Positions 1-12,310 are shown, counted from the first letter of the stretch. The stretch: DNA of 64,000 nt from Periconia sp. R9002 (GCA_023627715.1 JAMAHW010000084.1:1-64000), one strand, 5' to 3'. Made by a program: numbers and translations. Notes: generated by a model from the letters alone, not told the origin.

Positions 1-1880
1 CCTAGCTTAAAAACTTATAGTATATAAAGTAGTTTATTATAGTTAGTTATTATAGCTATTTACTAATTAGTTTAAAAGACTCTACTTAGGACTTATAGGA
101 TAAATATAATTACTATAAATAATTCTTTAATTATATTAGTTATTATAATACTCCTAAGAATTATAAATTTACACTATCTAATTTACTATAAAGATTATTT
201 TAATTATATAGTAATAAGTAGTTTTAAAAATTACTATCTTTATAATAAAACCTATTAAGTAACGTCTCCTAACTATTTATATAGAAAGATAAGATAGAGA
301 AGGGGTCTATATATTAAAAAGGTAAAAATTACCTAAGTATACTACTTATAAAGAAAAGTTAAGAGTAAAATATACTAGGTTAGTAAAGAAATAATAAAAG
401 TTAGTATTCCTACTTAGTCTAAGTAGCTAAAAACGTTTTAGTAGTCCCTATTATAAAAGTTACTATTAAGTATATTTTTAATATTATAAAAGATATAATT
501 AGTACTTAAAAATATAACTTTTCTATATAGATAATTTAGTAAGTTATAGTACTAAAGTATTTACTTAAATATATAAAAGTATTACCTCTAGTTTATACTA
601 AAGCTAATAACTAACTATATAATAAAATTAATAATTTATTTAAGTTACCTATTTAAACTAATTATTTTTTTAATAATATATAGTATAAAAGTACTAAAAA
701 TAAGAGTATTATAGAAACTATTAAGCCTATACTTCTAATATTTATAATAAAGAGCTCTACTCTAAAACCTACTCTAAAACCTACTTTTTAAAAAAAAAAA
801 AAAAGTTAGCGTTATTTAGAGTCTATAAATAATTAACTATAATAACTCTTTATAATAAATGTATACTATTATCTAAGAATATTAATATAATTTTTTTTAT
901 ATAAAATAAAAAAATTATATATTATAAATATAATAATAAAAAATACTTTATATTATATAATAACCTATATAGGTATAGTTACTCTACCCCTACCTACGCT
1001 TTAACTACTCCTACTTAACTTATACCTACGTATTAATTACCTATACCTAACCTTTACTTATAAGTTATATAACTTTTACCTAACTCTTACTTATACTTTA
1101 ACTACCTTAACCTAACTTCTACCTACGCTTAGACTACCCTAACCTAACTTTAGCCTAACCTAGTAGGTATACCCTACCTATTTGCTAGCCTACTAAAGAG
1201 TATATATTACGGGTGTATTATAAAGTAATTCTTAGCACTTATAGTAAGGGTAATTACAATAATAATAAGGGGGATAGTAGGGATAAGAACTAGAATCTAA
1301 GGCTAGAAGCGGAATAAAACTTAAATATATAAGAGGGGTTATATAATTAAGTATAGCGGCGTTCTTAACCCCCTACTTAAATATATATTTACACTGCTAG
1401 AGTCTTTATATAACGTATTTGTATACGTAGAACTGTTCTTTTAGTAGAACTGCGTAGGTTATTAGCTTTTCTTTCCTAGCCCTAGTTAGTTCGAGAAGAG
1501 ATATTTCTACCCTACACTCCTAAGTCTATTTCCTACTTCGCTATTATATTAGTGGCTTTTATAAGTTATAGGGCTACCCTAGACTATATAAAAAAGTTAA
1601 TTTATTAAAATAATTAGTATATAGTTACTTATATAATTAAGGATAGATAGGGCCTAATCTACTTATATCTAATAAGAATGTTTACCTAAGTTATAATATT
1701 ATCTAGAATATTAATTTACTAGTATATATACTAGCCTACTAGTATATAATAGTATAATACTCTAGCTAAGAGATAATACTTATTACTTAATAAGGAAATT
1801 TAGATAGTTTTTTAAATTTTTTAGTAAAAAAATTAGCCCCCTTATACCTAAAAATAATAATAATTATATTAAGCTCTTTA
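1..1880. repeat. TA-rich, RIP-like degenerate repeat block
   Basis: The block is dominated by TA, TTA and ATA strings. The dinucleotides CA and TG are almost absent: the first 120 bases contain neither. Depletion of CpA/TpG with excess TpA is the known footprint of repeat-induced point mutation in ascomycetes. No long ORF survives on either strand. Composition changes abruptly to ordinary coding DNA at about 1880-1940. It is probably an old transposon or other duplicated sequence mutated beyond recognition. Some degenerate CTAACC-like words occur near 1080-1160, but they are not a telomere array. Confidence 0.8.
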
Positions 1881-1940
1881 AGATACGATGGCCTTGTTAT
1901 AAATTCCCTAACAGACTGAGAGTTATCTTCGTTCAACCTC

Positions 1941-4900
1941 TTAGGTACCTACAACATGGAACCACGCCCCATACAACACATACCCTCCCCAGTCCCCCGG
2001 ATCTGCCTTCTCCATCAGATGACACAGCGTTTGCCTCAAGGCCGCTGCCAAATCCAAGACCACTCGCCGTCGTCCTGCCGACTGCTGCATTCTTACTTGG
2101 GCCTCTAGCTGTCTACAATATTCTTCACTGAACATTCTGGCGGCCCTGCTCTCCACAATCCACAGGGTTCCTAGCACGGAGGTCGCCCCCGCGAAGAGGA
2201 AAGCAGGGATGAAGCCGAGTGGCTCATCGCCTGAAGCGATATGTTGCGTGCCAGAGTCGCAGGCGATCAGAGTGATGCGGGGGCAAGTGCGAGACAAATC
2301 GAGGGCGAAGGCATCGGCGACGGTGAAATAAGAAGACGCAGGAGGGACGGGCGTAATAGAGGTAGATGAGCTGGCTGTAACACAAGTAGTAGGGGTGGTG
2401 GGCTCGGCGCTGAGCACGAGGCTAGACTTGACAACGTCGAGATTGTCAAAGTACGCGTGGCCGTGATAGTGAATACTGCGAGATTGGCTGCAGTGGTATT
2501 TTACGGATGACTTGGTGACGGCCGTGTCCTTCAGCACGTTAAACCCGAAACTGTCACGGAGACAGTCTCCGTGCTTGTAGATGGCTTCTTTTTCAGAGCG
2601 GCTTTCTTCTATATCCTGATTGTACACAGCAAGCATGGTTGGGTTCTCGGGGAGTAGCTTGTCTTTCAACCCTTCCGCTGCTGCTCTCATCTGGCAGTAT
2701 CTGAACGTGGCGGCATTGGAAGAGTAAAGGACAGGATTCCTTTGAATTAGTGCTCGATTGTTTGGGCGGAACCGAATAGCGTGTATAGGTATCCGTGTAA
2801 GTGGCCCTGAGGGACAGATGATTAGTAAGTCCTCTTCGTTGGTCAGCTCCTCTATGTCCTGGATGAGCGGATTCAGCTTTCGAAGCATACTGTTGCCGCC
2901 TGTACGTTTCAGGGGAGGGTCAGCCTCTGGGGGATGTTCCAATACTCGCTTGATCCAGTCGCCAATAAATTCGGCGGTAATTGATAATGTCTTGGTCGAC
3001 GTAGTGCCGTCTAAACTTCTGACGAAAAGAACAATATTCTTGTTTTCCGTCGCTTCTCCCGGGAAAAACCAGTCGATATACTTGACCGTTTTTGGATCTC
3101 TCCCTGTTACCTCCAGAGCGGATTGAAGCTCCACTTCCTCAGACTGAACATTGAAAGTGCCCTCACGGATATTTAGCAGTTGTACCAGTAGCGGATGCTT
3201 CCGCATCTGTACACGAGCCTCCTCTGCCTTCCGCCTGGTCGCGACGTAGTCTTGTGGCGATGCTTTGACAATGGCCGAATTCCTCTCCTGCTCCAGATCA
3301 TGCAAAGCCTGCGCGTTGGGATCCGCCTTGATTTCGGCCAGCAATCGTTCAGGGATGAGGGCGCGTATACCAAAATAATCAGACAATGCTCTTGCTTTGC
3401 CACGGTGTAACCAAAGCCATGCTTGAGGGCTATCGCCTTGCCCAAGGCACGCGTCTACAGCGTTGGCATACAGCTTCTGCAATTCTTTGCTAGACACTAC
3501 GTTTCGCTTTTCAAATAAGGATTCAATGCAATCTGTGGATAATGAGCTGCGTCGAATACTATCGTAGAGCTCTTCAGAAAACTGCACTTCCTCTAACCAG
3601 GCCTTGATGAGAGCGTCGTTCCCAGTGATTTGTAATTTTTTAACAAGGCTATAGAGATAGTTCACCGCGGTGACTACCATTTCCGTGCCGCCGCTGAACT
3701 TGTAGTATGCCAGTGCCTGATTAGCAAGCTTTGTTGCATCCATGAGATCATTGAGAATACTCATCCGGTCAGCGTTTGGTTCATTGCAACGATGGATAAA
3801 CCTAAGGTGAGTTGTCGTTGCAGCTTGCATGTATTCTTGTCCCATTACAAAGTTCGAGGTGCTTGGAATTGCCTTCCTATTTTCAATAGACAGAAGCGCA
3901 AACCTAACGGCGTCGTCCATGTCTTTCTTCCGGATGGCTTGTGCGAGCAAAAGATCATTTGCACTTTCAAGCTTGACACCGTTTTGATATGCACTGTCTT
4001 TGGCTCTGTTTAGCCATTTATCGGAAGTATCCCAAAGCTCCATGGCACTGTAACATCTAGCCACCACCAGGCACTTGTTGATTTCGCCGCTATAGTATGA
4101 AACATGATGATCAAGCTCAGCCCAGCCCTGGCCAATGTTCACGGCATTCGAGTATCGAAGGATGGAAATCTTTGGGCCTCCAGAATGATCATTTCCCAGA
4201 GTATAATGGATAGAGATAAGGTTGAGTGCAGCATCCGATATGTTGATATATGACGTCCCTCTACGAAATGTGTGCAATGCTTTTTCAGCCCAATTTTGCG
4301 ACTTCTGAAGATTGTTCAGGCTCAGGTACGCCGTCATTAGAGCAACATAGAGATTTCCTTCCATTATTGGACTTATATCCTTAGGTAAGCGGAGAGTGTA
4401 GTCTTCAATACACTGGCGGGCGTAGCCGTATTCTGGGGCTCGAACGACGGTTTGAGCGACGGTCTGAATGAATAGTAACTGTTCCAGAGCTGCGCCACCG
4501 ACCCTGGATATTTCTTCCTGTGCTCTTTCCAAGATGTTTTGAGTCTTTTCTCGAATAGTTCCCATGTCTGTAGTGAGCGGTATCGAAAAAAGCAGGCATC
4601 TAATACCTTGCTGATAGCAGTCTCGCGCGAAATACTGCTCTGCAGCAAGGAGTTTCCAAGATACAATGTCTTCTGGCCGTTTCGACTCCAGCGTTTCGTT
4701 TATTTGCATATCCATCAGATCTAGGAGTCCAAATTCATGGCTCACCTTCCTAAACAACTCCTCGGACTTTCGGACATGTTCGCCTGCTTCGTCTGTGATT
4801 TTCCCGTGGTTGAGGTTGATAATGCATCTAGCGATATCTAGTCTGGTATTAGCCTCTTCACAGACTAGACTCTCGTTGCCGTTCAAGTTCTCCAGAAGCC

Positions 4901-5772
4901 TCGTGAGCACCGTCTGGTCGTTTGCGGGGTCTTTGAGCAGATCAATGCGGAGGTAGATGATGAACCGTGCTTCACGGAACCGGCTCCGAGCCATTAACCA
5001 GTCTGCAAGGAAATCCATTCTCTTTGCCGCCTTCTTCTTGATATCATCCTCCTCTAAAAGGGTTTGCTCCGCAGCCGTAATCAGAATTCGGTGATAGTAG
5101 AATTCAAGTAGTATCTAAACAACGCATGCATGGATCAGTGATAGATAAAATTACTAAAAATCAAGTACCTTACCCGACTAGGAGAGACAAAAATAGGGTT
5201 TTCCACTTGGTCTGAGTCCGCGTGAGTTGCTTCGAGTGCTGCCCAAGAGGGGTTGACGTTCTCCAGAAATTCCTTTTCGGTTCCAGGTGGAAGTAGACAA
5301 TTTGAACTATTAAAGCATCCATTGACTACATCAAGTCAGGAAGAAACTAAGCACAATCAGAGCAATCAAAAAACTTACTATTTAGTGCAAGCCATACTTC
5401 GTAAACTCGTTTCGCAATTTGCACCGCTTTAGTCCACTGGGCGAAGCGTGAGATGCTTATGTAAGCCTTGATCAAGGCCAAAGCTACGCAATCGACGTCG
5501 TAAATCAAGGAGGTAAATGCGTGTGATGGATCGTCGTCCTCAAAGATTTCCGATCGTGGTAGCTGGCATGAGTCCCAGGCGCGTATGTAGTGACCTTGGA
5601 CGAGGTATAGAGAGGCGATTTCAATCGCTACGCTAGGAATTTGCCGCAGCCCTGCGTCAAGTGCGAGGATGTCGGCATGAGCTTGTCGATACCGTCCAAG
5701 CCGACGAAGGTGTATGATACACTCGCGGATTCGAGCAATCTCCTCGTTTAGAGAAGCGTCATCCTGCTCCAT
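1941..5772 (-). CDS. TPR-rich CHAT-domain (caspase-like) protein
   Basis: Three exons fit: 5772-5379, 5325-5174 and 5114-1941, with GT-AG introns of 53 and 59 bp, giving about 1239 aa. The start is the first in-frame ATG of exon 1; the frame is open upstream to a GTG, so an earlier exon is possible. The N-terminal two thirds are helical and TPR-like. The C-terminus is a CHAT domain: an IPIHAI core motif, the catalytic His in YHGHAYF near residue 1065 and the catalytic Cys in ACDSG near residue 1135. CHAT proteins are caspase-clan proteases, and fungal TPR-CHAT proteins are often discussed with NLR-type self/non-self recognition. No NB-ARC or NACHT P-loop is visible. Both catalytic residues are present, so activity is plausible; the substrate is unknown. 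The gene abuts the RIP-like block. Confidence 0.85.
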
Positions 5773-6268
5773 TGTATTGTCGGTAACATCTACTACAAGC
5801 AATCCTACCGTCTCGCGCCGTGAGTTGCTTCTCTTTATGACCACTGAACGATAATGACAATGTCAAGGCACTGGAAGATGCCTTGTCCAGAGTTTTGAAG
5901 CTTAATTTTGGTTGAGGTATGAGGAATACTCGAGACACTGGATTCAGGCAACGCCTGCTTTACGCGCCTGCCAAGAAAAGGCTGAGACCTGTGGCTTCCT
6001 CAGCTGATTACATGTATGTATGTATGTAAGTATGTATGTTTTTGTTTTTACTAGAAACTTTACATTCCAAACAGAAAAAAGAAACATCAAATGCAAATTT
6101 CCAAACATCGAATTAATGTATACAAGAAAGATGGCTCTTCATTTATTGCTGCTCGCGATGTTGGCAGTCCGGTAATCTGAAGATAATGTCACGTGTCAGG
6201 CTGTCGTGGTGGGTGAAAAAGCATGTTGCATGGCGCAGCGAAATCGGCCGTGCATCGGTTAAGTTGAC
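5773..6268. other. intergenic spacer with promoter of the CHAT gene
   Basis: No supported gene. The stretch holds the presumed promoter of the minus-strand CHAT gene and the approach to the decayed kinase. A short ATGT microsatellite lies at about 6010-6040. Confidence 0.5.
6010..6040. repeat. ATGT tetranucleotide microsatellite
   Basis: About seven near-perfect copies of ATGT, interrupted once by AAGT. Simple sequence repeat with no coding role. Confidence 0.8.
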
Positions 6269-7466
6269 GTGTCAGTTCATCACTTATTGGTCGCTGCCTG
6301 TGATGCCCGATTCGCCAAATTAGGCCAGCATTTGGACTTACATGATCGATTCCTCCTCCACTTCACCCAGCAACGTGTGGTAAAACAGATATCGCGAGAG
6401 AAGACGATATATGCAATCAAAATCCACCACCAATACCAAGACTTGCATCATTCCAGCGAGGTAAACATTCCCATCCTCATCAAAGTAGAAGAAATGTGAC
6501 TTACACACATGGTCAGTCACACGAGCCCGAGGTCGCGGTGAAAAAGTTTTCTGCGTCACTACACACGAATTTCGAGCATGTACGAGCAATGTTTAATCAA
6601 CTCCGCCATCTCAACGACCATCGCATCAGCACGGTCCTAGCAACATACCAATTCCGCGGCGACTATTTCATTATGATGCCGCTCGCCGAATGCGATTTAT
6701 CCGTGTTTTGGGCGAGGACCGATCCTATCCCTGATTTCAAGGGCTACGTCTGCCGGTTCGTGAATGAGACAATGGGCTTAATGACCACCCTCAGCAGAAT
6801 GCACTCTATGAGCTCCTCCTCAACCAGCCTTCCCCCCAATCCCACTTCCTCTCCAAGCTCATCATTCAAAGGAATCTTCTACGGCGATATAAAGCCGCAG
6901 AACATCCTTCTCATGCCAGCTAACGTCTCCTGATCTACTCAGTCCAGCCGACCCATCCTCACACTTAATGATTTTGGTCTCAGCGCCTGGTGTACCATCC
7001 CTGCTTCCCCTTTACTCCTTAGCGCCCGCACCTACGAAGCTCCCGAAACCGGGCTCTCCCGAAACCCATCTCTGAACAGCGACATATGGTCCCTCGGTTG
7101 CGTCATGCTTGAATTTTTAAGCTACTACGAGGCAGTAAGGCGGTCGAGCGCTTCAGAACAGAGCGCGTTATGAAGACCCCGGGATCTAGATTGCCGTTGA
7201 AGGACGATCATTTTCTTATGCTGGAGTATGAAGGGGGGCAGGCGACGGGGGCGAGGGTTAGGGAGAGGGTTGAAAGGTGGGTGCGGGCGTTGTACGCGGA
7301 TGATATGTGTGTGGGGATGGTGAGGAAGATTTTGGGTTTCGTGGTGAGGGATATGCTTGTCGTACAGCCAGAGAAGCGCGCGAGTTCGGAGGCGTTAGGG
7401 GCGAGATTGAAGCAGATTTCCGATAGGATGGGGATGGAGGGGACGGATATGCGAGAGTTGTGTTGA
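6269..7466 (+). pseudogene. decayed Ser/Thr protein kinase
   Basis: Kinase motifs occur in order: YAIKIHHQYQDL near 6405, a typical fungal pre-kinase segment; VAVKKF (beta-3 Lys) near 6535; YGDIKPQNIL (catalytic loop) near 6880; LNDFGLS (DFG) near 6965; YEAPE near 7035; and SDIWSLGCVMLEF near 7080. The frame is broken in at least two places. An in-frame TGA lies at 6931-6933 between the catalytic loop and DFG. A one-base frameshift lies near 7128-7142, after which AVERFRTERV continues in another frame to 7466. No ATG start is evident, as the open frames begin at GTG. An intron near 6490-6520 may join the first two parts. I call it a pseudogene. Confidence 0.7.
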
Positions 7467-8709
7467 AAATAAAAACTTATGTCTCTTGAATGACTTGCGA
7501 ACCTGACACATGTCGGAGCTCAACCATCCGAACTCCACAATGGTGAGTGTGTTGGAAGTGAAAGGGGTGTCACGTGCCTCATTGTATATATCACACCTTC
7601 CATAGTACTGCTCCATCACTGATTCAATCACTTCTCCTCCAACTCTCATGCTCTCATACCAGTGTTCCCCAACAGAGTGGGGGTACCATCCATCTTTCTT
7701 GTCCGTTTCCTCGTATGCCTCCCGACCGGCTTCCGATTATTCGCCAAACCCTAGGGACAGTCGTTATGATCACATTATGAGGACACAAGCGTTATCCTTG
7801 TACGATGCCCGAAAGGAGACAGACCGGACGACTGCTTGCGGATCCAGCTGTGACAGAACCAATGAAAAAGATAGGCAGTTCGCGCAAAGAGAGGCGGGTG
7901 AATGGTGGCGAATGCTAGCACGCACAATGTATACGCAAGGCTACGGTGTTGACCTAGTCAGAATGGCACTAGAGTACGTTGGGGCACATGTCCATTAGCA
8001 CCTCCTATAGCTGCATTGGCATGGACGGCTTTCACTGATGCTAATGTTTGTGCTCAGCCGGTGGGGACGTTAAAACAAAAAATTACACTGCTGCCACTCA
8101 ACGGGAGGGCAAAAAAACATACAACAGCAGGTATTCGCTAGTGGTCACCCACCTAACTACTAATCCGCCGGTACCATGCTTAAGTACAGCTGAGCGGACG
8201 GGAAGCTCTGTTTTCATGGTCCTATGGTCGTATGTGATAGTGAAACCCAATTGCTGTATACATATATTCACTACTTTTTTGTCTGGAACTTCTATAGAGA
8301 CTTCAGGTATCCTCCCACTGTATAATCACCAAATGTCATCGTCGCAATAATGGGCTAAATGCGCCCAGCCGACTCGACATATTGCTTCAGCTTTGAAGAG
8401 CCTTCCTCGTCCTAAGCATCGAACACAACACAAAACATTGAAGTCAACTTATCAACAGCCTCCACAGAACCAACCTAGCCTCTAAGCTTCCCAATGATTT
8501 TGAATCCCCCTCCTGCGCCAGCTGGGCATATTCTTGCCTCTCAATTCCCTTCTAACTAGCATTCCGCAATCCTCCCTTAAGCAACCAAAATATTCGAAAT
8601 CAACAGTGCTAGGTATTTTCTGCGCTCCTGCCAACTCCTTCTGAAGATAGACTGGTTCGATACCGAATCGTGTTAGCGCGGGGATTGGTACTAGTCGATA
8701 AGTAGGTAG
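7467..8709. other. intergenic, no supported gene
   Basis: One ATG-started ORF of 116 codons at 7648-7998 is listed separately as doubtful. I see nothing else with family motifs, repeats or RNA structure that I could defend. Confidence 0.4.
7648..7998 (+). CDS. doubtful small hypothetical ORF
   Basis: An ATG-initiated, 116-codon frame. Its C-terminal half is charged and helical with several Arg, Lys and Trp residues; the N-terminal half is Ser/Pro-rich. No motif is recognised and no intron signals are seen. It may be a chance ORF or a fragment of a decayed gene. Confidence 0.2.
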   Translation: MLSYQCSPTEWGYHPSFLSVSSYASRPASDYSPNPRDSRYDHIMRTQALSLYDARKETDRTTACGSSCDRTNEKDRQFAQREAGEWWRMLARTMYTQGYGVDLVRMALEYVGAHVH

Positions 8710-9851
8710 GTGGCTCCTACCCGCGCCCTTGCCTACTTCGGAGTAGGCGGTGGGGCGCCAGTACCTACCTATCTCAATCACTATACTTGTCACCTCACCT
8801 CACTACTTCACAACATGTTTCGTCTACCTTACGATCTTTACTCCTCGTTGAAGAGCAATAATTTCACTGTTCTATTCCCAGCACGACAGAGTTTCACAAG
8901 ATTATCCAGGTCTTCCAGTCTTACCACTCTCCAGATTACTTCCCGTCTTCGTTACATCTATGGGACTGCATTACATACACAATGTGAGATGACACGCTCT
9001 GTTTGGAAACCAAGAACTAACAGCCGTAGTAAAGCAGGTAAATCCTTACCTCCAGGCTGCGAAGGGAAAAGACCCCCAGGGCCCGAATACTACGAAGCCC
9101 ACCGATCCACCTCAGCAATACCATTTCACATCGCATCTTCTCAGCGTCCCATGAGCCCGCATACTACGATTCTGAGCCAACCCGAGGATTTTGTTACCCT
9201 CCTCCATATCAACGTCCATATGACCCCGCTCCATCTCAGCGTCCACCTGAGCCCGCATACCATAATCCCACCCCGCCCCGAGGACACTGATCGAAAGTCG
9301 TTCCCTCCTTGCAATTACGGAGGATACTGATGAGAGCGTTTATAAACCTCTCAATAATCGGTACCGTCACGAGCACTATGAGCTGATAGCACGACTTGAA
9401 CATGCCATTGGCCACACCTTTTCTTATAAGCTGACGTTCGAACACACGCGACAAGACCCTAGTACATAAACGTGATTGAACTTTCCGACGCAGCGCCGGG
9501 GGTAGAATTTTCGACCAGTTGCAGAGTGTCCACGATTTTCTTGACCATGCTCAAGAAACTGCAGATTTTGGTACAATTATTCTTGTCCGAGGTCTTCTTG
9601 GTCTTGGACGCAATGCCGAGGAGATTAAACCTTTCTTGCGACGAGTACACGAATCCGACCCCAAGGCCCAGATACTATTCCAGTGCACCTTTGTCCCAGA
9701 CGGTATCCAGTTGGACGGACTAGTCTATGCTTTGGGACTTGGTGTGATTTTCTCGCTTTCGCTGGATGCCTGCATTGCATATTGGGAGAAAGGTATAAGT
9801 TATATTCGACTAAAGCAACTATCAGATCTTATTGCCAGAGCCCACCCATAG
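8710..9851 (+). pseudogene. probable decayed gene with Pro/Tyr-rich segment
   Basis: Protein-like pieces occur in succession but in different frames. A Pro/Tyr-rich stretch with PPPYQRPYDP and PPEPAYHNP lies near 9135-9285. A charged segment containing HYELIARLEHAIG lies near 9385. A hydrophobic segment, open from about 9505 and ending RAHP at 9851, contains DFGTIILVRGLLGLG. No single set of fungal introns links them cleanly. The pieces suggest a multi-exon hypothetical gene or its remains; no function is proposed. Confidence 0.3.
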
Positions 9852-10768
9852 GAGAGAGGCAGATACGGTTCCTGTTGGTTTTTTCAGATGCCTCTCGATG
9901 GGCAGAAACAGGCTATCACTGCCATGGGAGCTCTGCAATAACAATCACAACAGCCGATCGGGGTGTCACGGCGTAAACGCATTACCCCATTATAGCCTCA
10001 GGAGTCCCCCTTTCTCACAATCCCCCCTTTGTCGCGGTCTATCTATTATCCTTGGGAACTGTCGCGTCAACCTGTGCTCTTGTCAACCTGCCCTCGCCAC
10101 CGCTTGACACCGGTTGACTACGGGACATAGTTATGGCTGGGTCGGGATTATGGTCGACCTTCGGGAGCGATCCCATCGACCTGAACTCGTCGCTATATGG
10201 GACATCGGTATGGCTGAACTAAAATTGAAGGGGCATTTGGGAACGTCCGTGTTAGTCTGCGATCGTCGCTGGTTGACACTAGGACATCGGTATGGCTGAG
10301 CTGGGGTTGAAGGGGTATTTGGGAACATCAATGTTAGCCTGCTTGTGTCGACCTGCGCTCTCGCAAGCTGATTATGGATACTTAGTAGGATAGTGTTATC
10401 CCATCAAAGTCCAACCAGAATCCTTTCTTCTATTGCTTAGGTAGTCATTGCCCTTCTTCAACACCACAATCTTGTCTATCCCCACTTTGCCTTGTCTTCG
10501 GCAATCCTGGTGCTTGAGTCTGCCCTCACCGCCTACCGCCGCCTTGCTACTGCTCACTATACACACATTAGAGACAGTGGAATCGGAACTCTCATTCTCG
10601 AATTTCTGGGATTAAAAGAGGAATTAAACGGAAGTAGTGTTCATTTCCCCATGGTTGTGTTCGCCACTAAACGGTCTCCCACTAAACAGTCTCGGTGATA
10701 TTGGAAGCCAAAGCTACAAAAAGTATATACAGGAAAAAAATAAAATACTCTAACCAGCGTCGCTTTAC
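9852..10768. other. intergenic with local tandem repeat
   Basis: No supported gene. A three-copy degenerate tandem repeat sits near its middle. The right end is the 3' flank of the minus-strand glycosidase. Confidence 0.5.
10123..10365. repeat. three-copy ~80 bp tandem repeat
   Basis: Copies begin at about 10123 (GACATAGTTATGGCTG), 10201 and 10283 (GACATCGGTATGGCTG), giving periods of 78 and 82 bp. The second and third copies match closely over about 60 bp; the first is more diverged. Confidence 0.75.
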
Positions 10769-12310
10769 CTACTCGATCTTCACGTTCCTTGAAAATTCCC
10801 TCGACCCAATGTTCATCTCATCCAAGCTCTTGGCCGCCGTCTTGTTCTCCAACATAAACACATCCGACAGCGTGACCCCATCGACATAACTACTCTCGTC
10901 AAAACCAGCAATCTTGCCTTGGTACTTCCCCAACGCTCTAGCCTTGATGTTCTTGACGATAATGTCCTTGATAGGCCCGACACCCTTCTTGACGTCTTGC
11001 ACGAACAAAGCCAGCCATGTACCGGTCCCACCCGGCTCGCCACCAAGTCTCTCAATGTCTATGTTCATGAAGGTGATGTTACGCGCAGTGGACGCTCCAA
11101 ATTTATGATGGATTCCTATCCCCACGCCCGCATAATACACAGCGCTGTTTTTGAAGATCACGTTTTCTTGGTCAGAGTAGACGCCTTGGCCAACCTTGTA
11201 CCCATAGCAGCGCGTCCAGGCAAAACATTCGTCGAACGAAACGTCGCGCAGGGGTTGAGGCTTATACGGGTAGGGAACGGTGGTTCCTTCTTTTTCCATC
11301 CACGTCTTGGTGGAGAAGCTATCGTCGTTCGCAACGGCAATGGCGCGCCAGACCTTGACATTAGTAGACTCCACAACGTCTATACCGTCGTTCTGCTTGC
11401 CGTAGATGTTGTCTAAGATCTTAATGTTGGTGAGCTTCCCATCTTTCATCTGCGTGGGGATGACAGCCCAGAAAGAGCTGTCCCGGACGAGAACACCGTC
11501 CATTACGAAGTTTGTGGTTCCGACAGGTACGACCAACGACGCGATGAGTTTGTCTTTGATCAGAGGCTTGGCATTACCGTCGATGGTTCCGCGACCGTAT
11601 ATTTTAATATCTTTCGAATCAATTGCCGTTGAGATCCACCATGTGCCGTCTCCTAGATCTGACTTCTTGTAGAGAACCTTGTAGTCGGCTTTCTTCCCCG
11701 TCATGCGCAGAACGGAGCCGCCGGCAAGGTAGAGGGAGGTTTGGGATGGGATCACCAGGTTCCCTACCAGGTAGAGCCCTTTCGGAACGTAGACGGTGCT
11801 GCCTGGTTCCTTTCCAGCTGCATCGAGAGCGTCCTGCACACCCTTGGTGACATCTTTTCCAGAATTGTCGGCGCTGTGATCCAGGACGTTGAAAATTCCC
11901 GCGCCTTTAGAGGGAGGTGCATCGCTTTCCATGCGGTCCATCATGATCACAATCTCCTTGAGGTCGTTCAACTTGATGATCAGGTAGTGCACCTTCTGCA
12001 CCGAGAAGACCAGTTCGTTATTCTCGACTCGCGACTTAATCGGCAGTTGCATTGGTGATACGACCGACTCGGAAACCTTTGCGCCTGAAGCGACACCAAT
12101 CCGGAATTCGGTCGGGAACCCCTCGGTCATGGACAACTGGACGTAATCGTACCCGCCATCGAGAAAGTCGACCGTGTTCGCCGCAGTGCCGTTGATTTTG
12201 ACCGTGTACTGTGATGACTTGGAATATACTGAGGGTCGGTCATAGCCAACCCATTCTGCAGAAACAACTGATAAAACAGTCGCTGCAAAGAACAGAGCTC
12301 GTTTAAGCAT
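10769..12310 (-). CDS. secreted pectate-lyase-fold glycosidase (GH28/GH49-like)
   Basis: Single-exon gene. I place the start at the ATG at 12310 because it begins a clean signal peptide of about 18 residues (MLKRALFFAATVLSVVSA), giving 513 aa. An N-terminal beta-sandwich-like region of about 130 residues precedes a right-handed beta-helix. Acidic catalytic-type motifs are visible: QNDGIDV, NDDSFSTK and GIGIHHKFG. These match the Asp-rich active sites of pectate-lyase-fold hydrolases; the extra N-terminal domain resembles the dextranase/isopullulanase (GH49) layout more than a plain polygalacturonase. The substrate is probably a plant or microbial polysaccharide outside the cell. The exact family is uncertain. 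Confidence 0.8.
   Translation of the reverse strand: MLKRALFFAATVLSVVSAEWVGYDRPSVYSKSSQYTVKINGTAANTVDFLDGGYDYVQLSMTEGFPTEFRIGVASGAKVSESVVSPMQLPIKSRVENNELVFSVQKVHYLIIKLNDLKEIVIMMDRMESDAPPSKGAGIFNVLDHSADNSGKDVTKGVQDALDAAGKEPGSTVYVPKGLYLVGNLVIPSQTSLYLAGGSVLRMTGKKADYKVLYKKSDLGDGTWWISTAIDSKDIKIYGRGTIDGNAKPLIKDKLIASLVVPVGTTNFVMDGVLVRDSSFWAVIPTQMKDGKLTNIKILDNIYGKQNDGIDVVESTNVKVWRAIAVANDDSFSTKTWMEKEGTTVPYPYKPQPLRDVSFDECFAWTRCYGYKVGQGVYSDQENVIFKNSAVYYAGVGIGIHHKFGASTARNITFMNIDIERLGGEPGGTGTWLALFVQDVKKGVGPIKDIIVKNIKARALGKYQGKIAGFDESSYVDGVTLSDVFMLENKTAAKSLDEMNIGSREFSRNVKIE

Noticed and set aside
1080..1160. CTAACC-like words resembling telomere repeats in the AT-rich block
   Set aside because: They are irregular, not tandem, and interspersed with other words; RIP-type degeneration explains them better than a telomere.
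5773..5844. CHAT gene start at 5844
   Set aside because: The codon there is GTG; the first in-frame ATG is at 5772. An extra upstream exon cannot be excluded.
10919..11416. 165-codon plus-strand ORF inside the glycosidase gene
   Set aside because: Antisense shadow of a conserved coding region with no motif or splice support.
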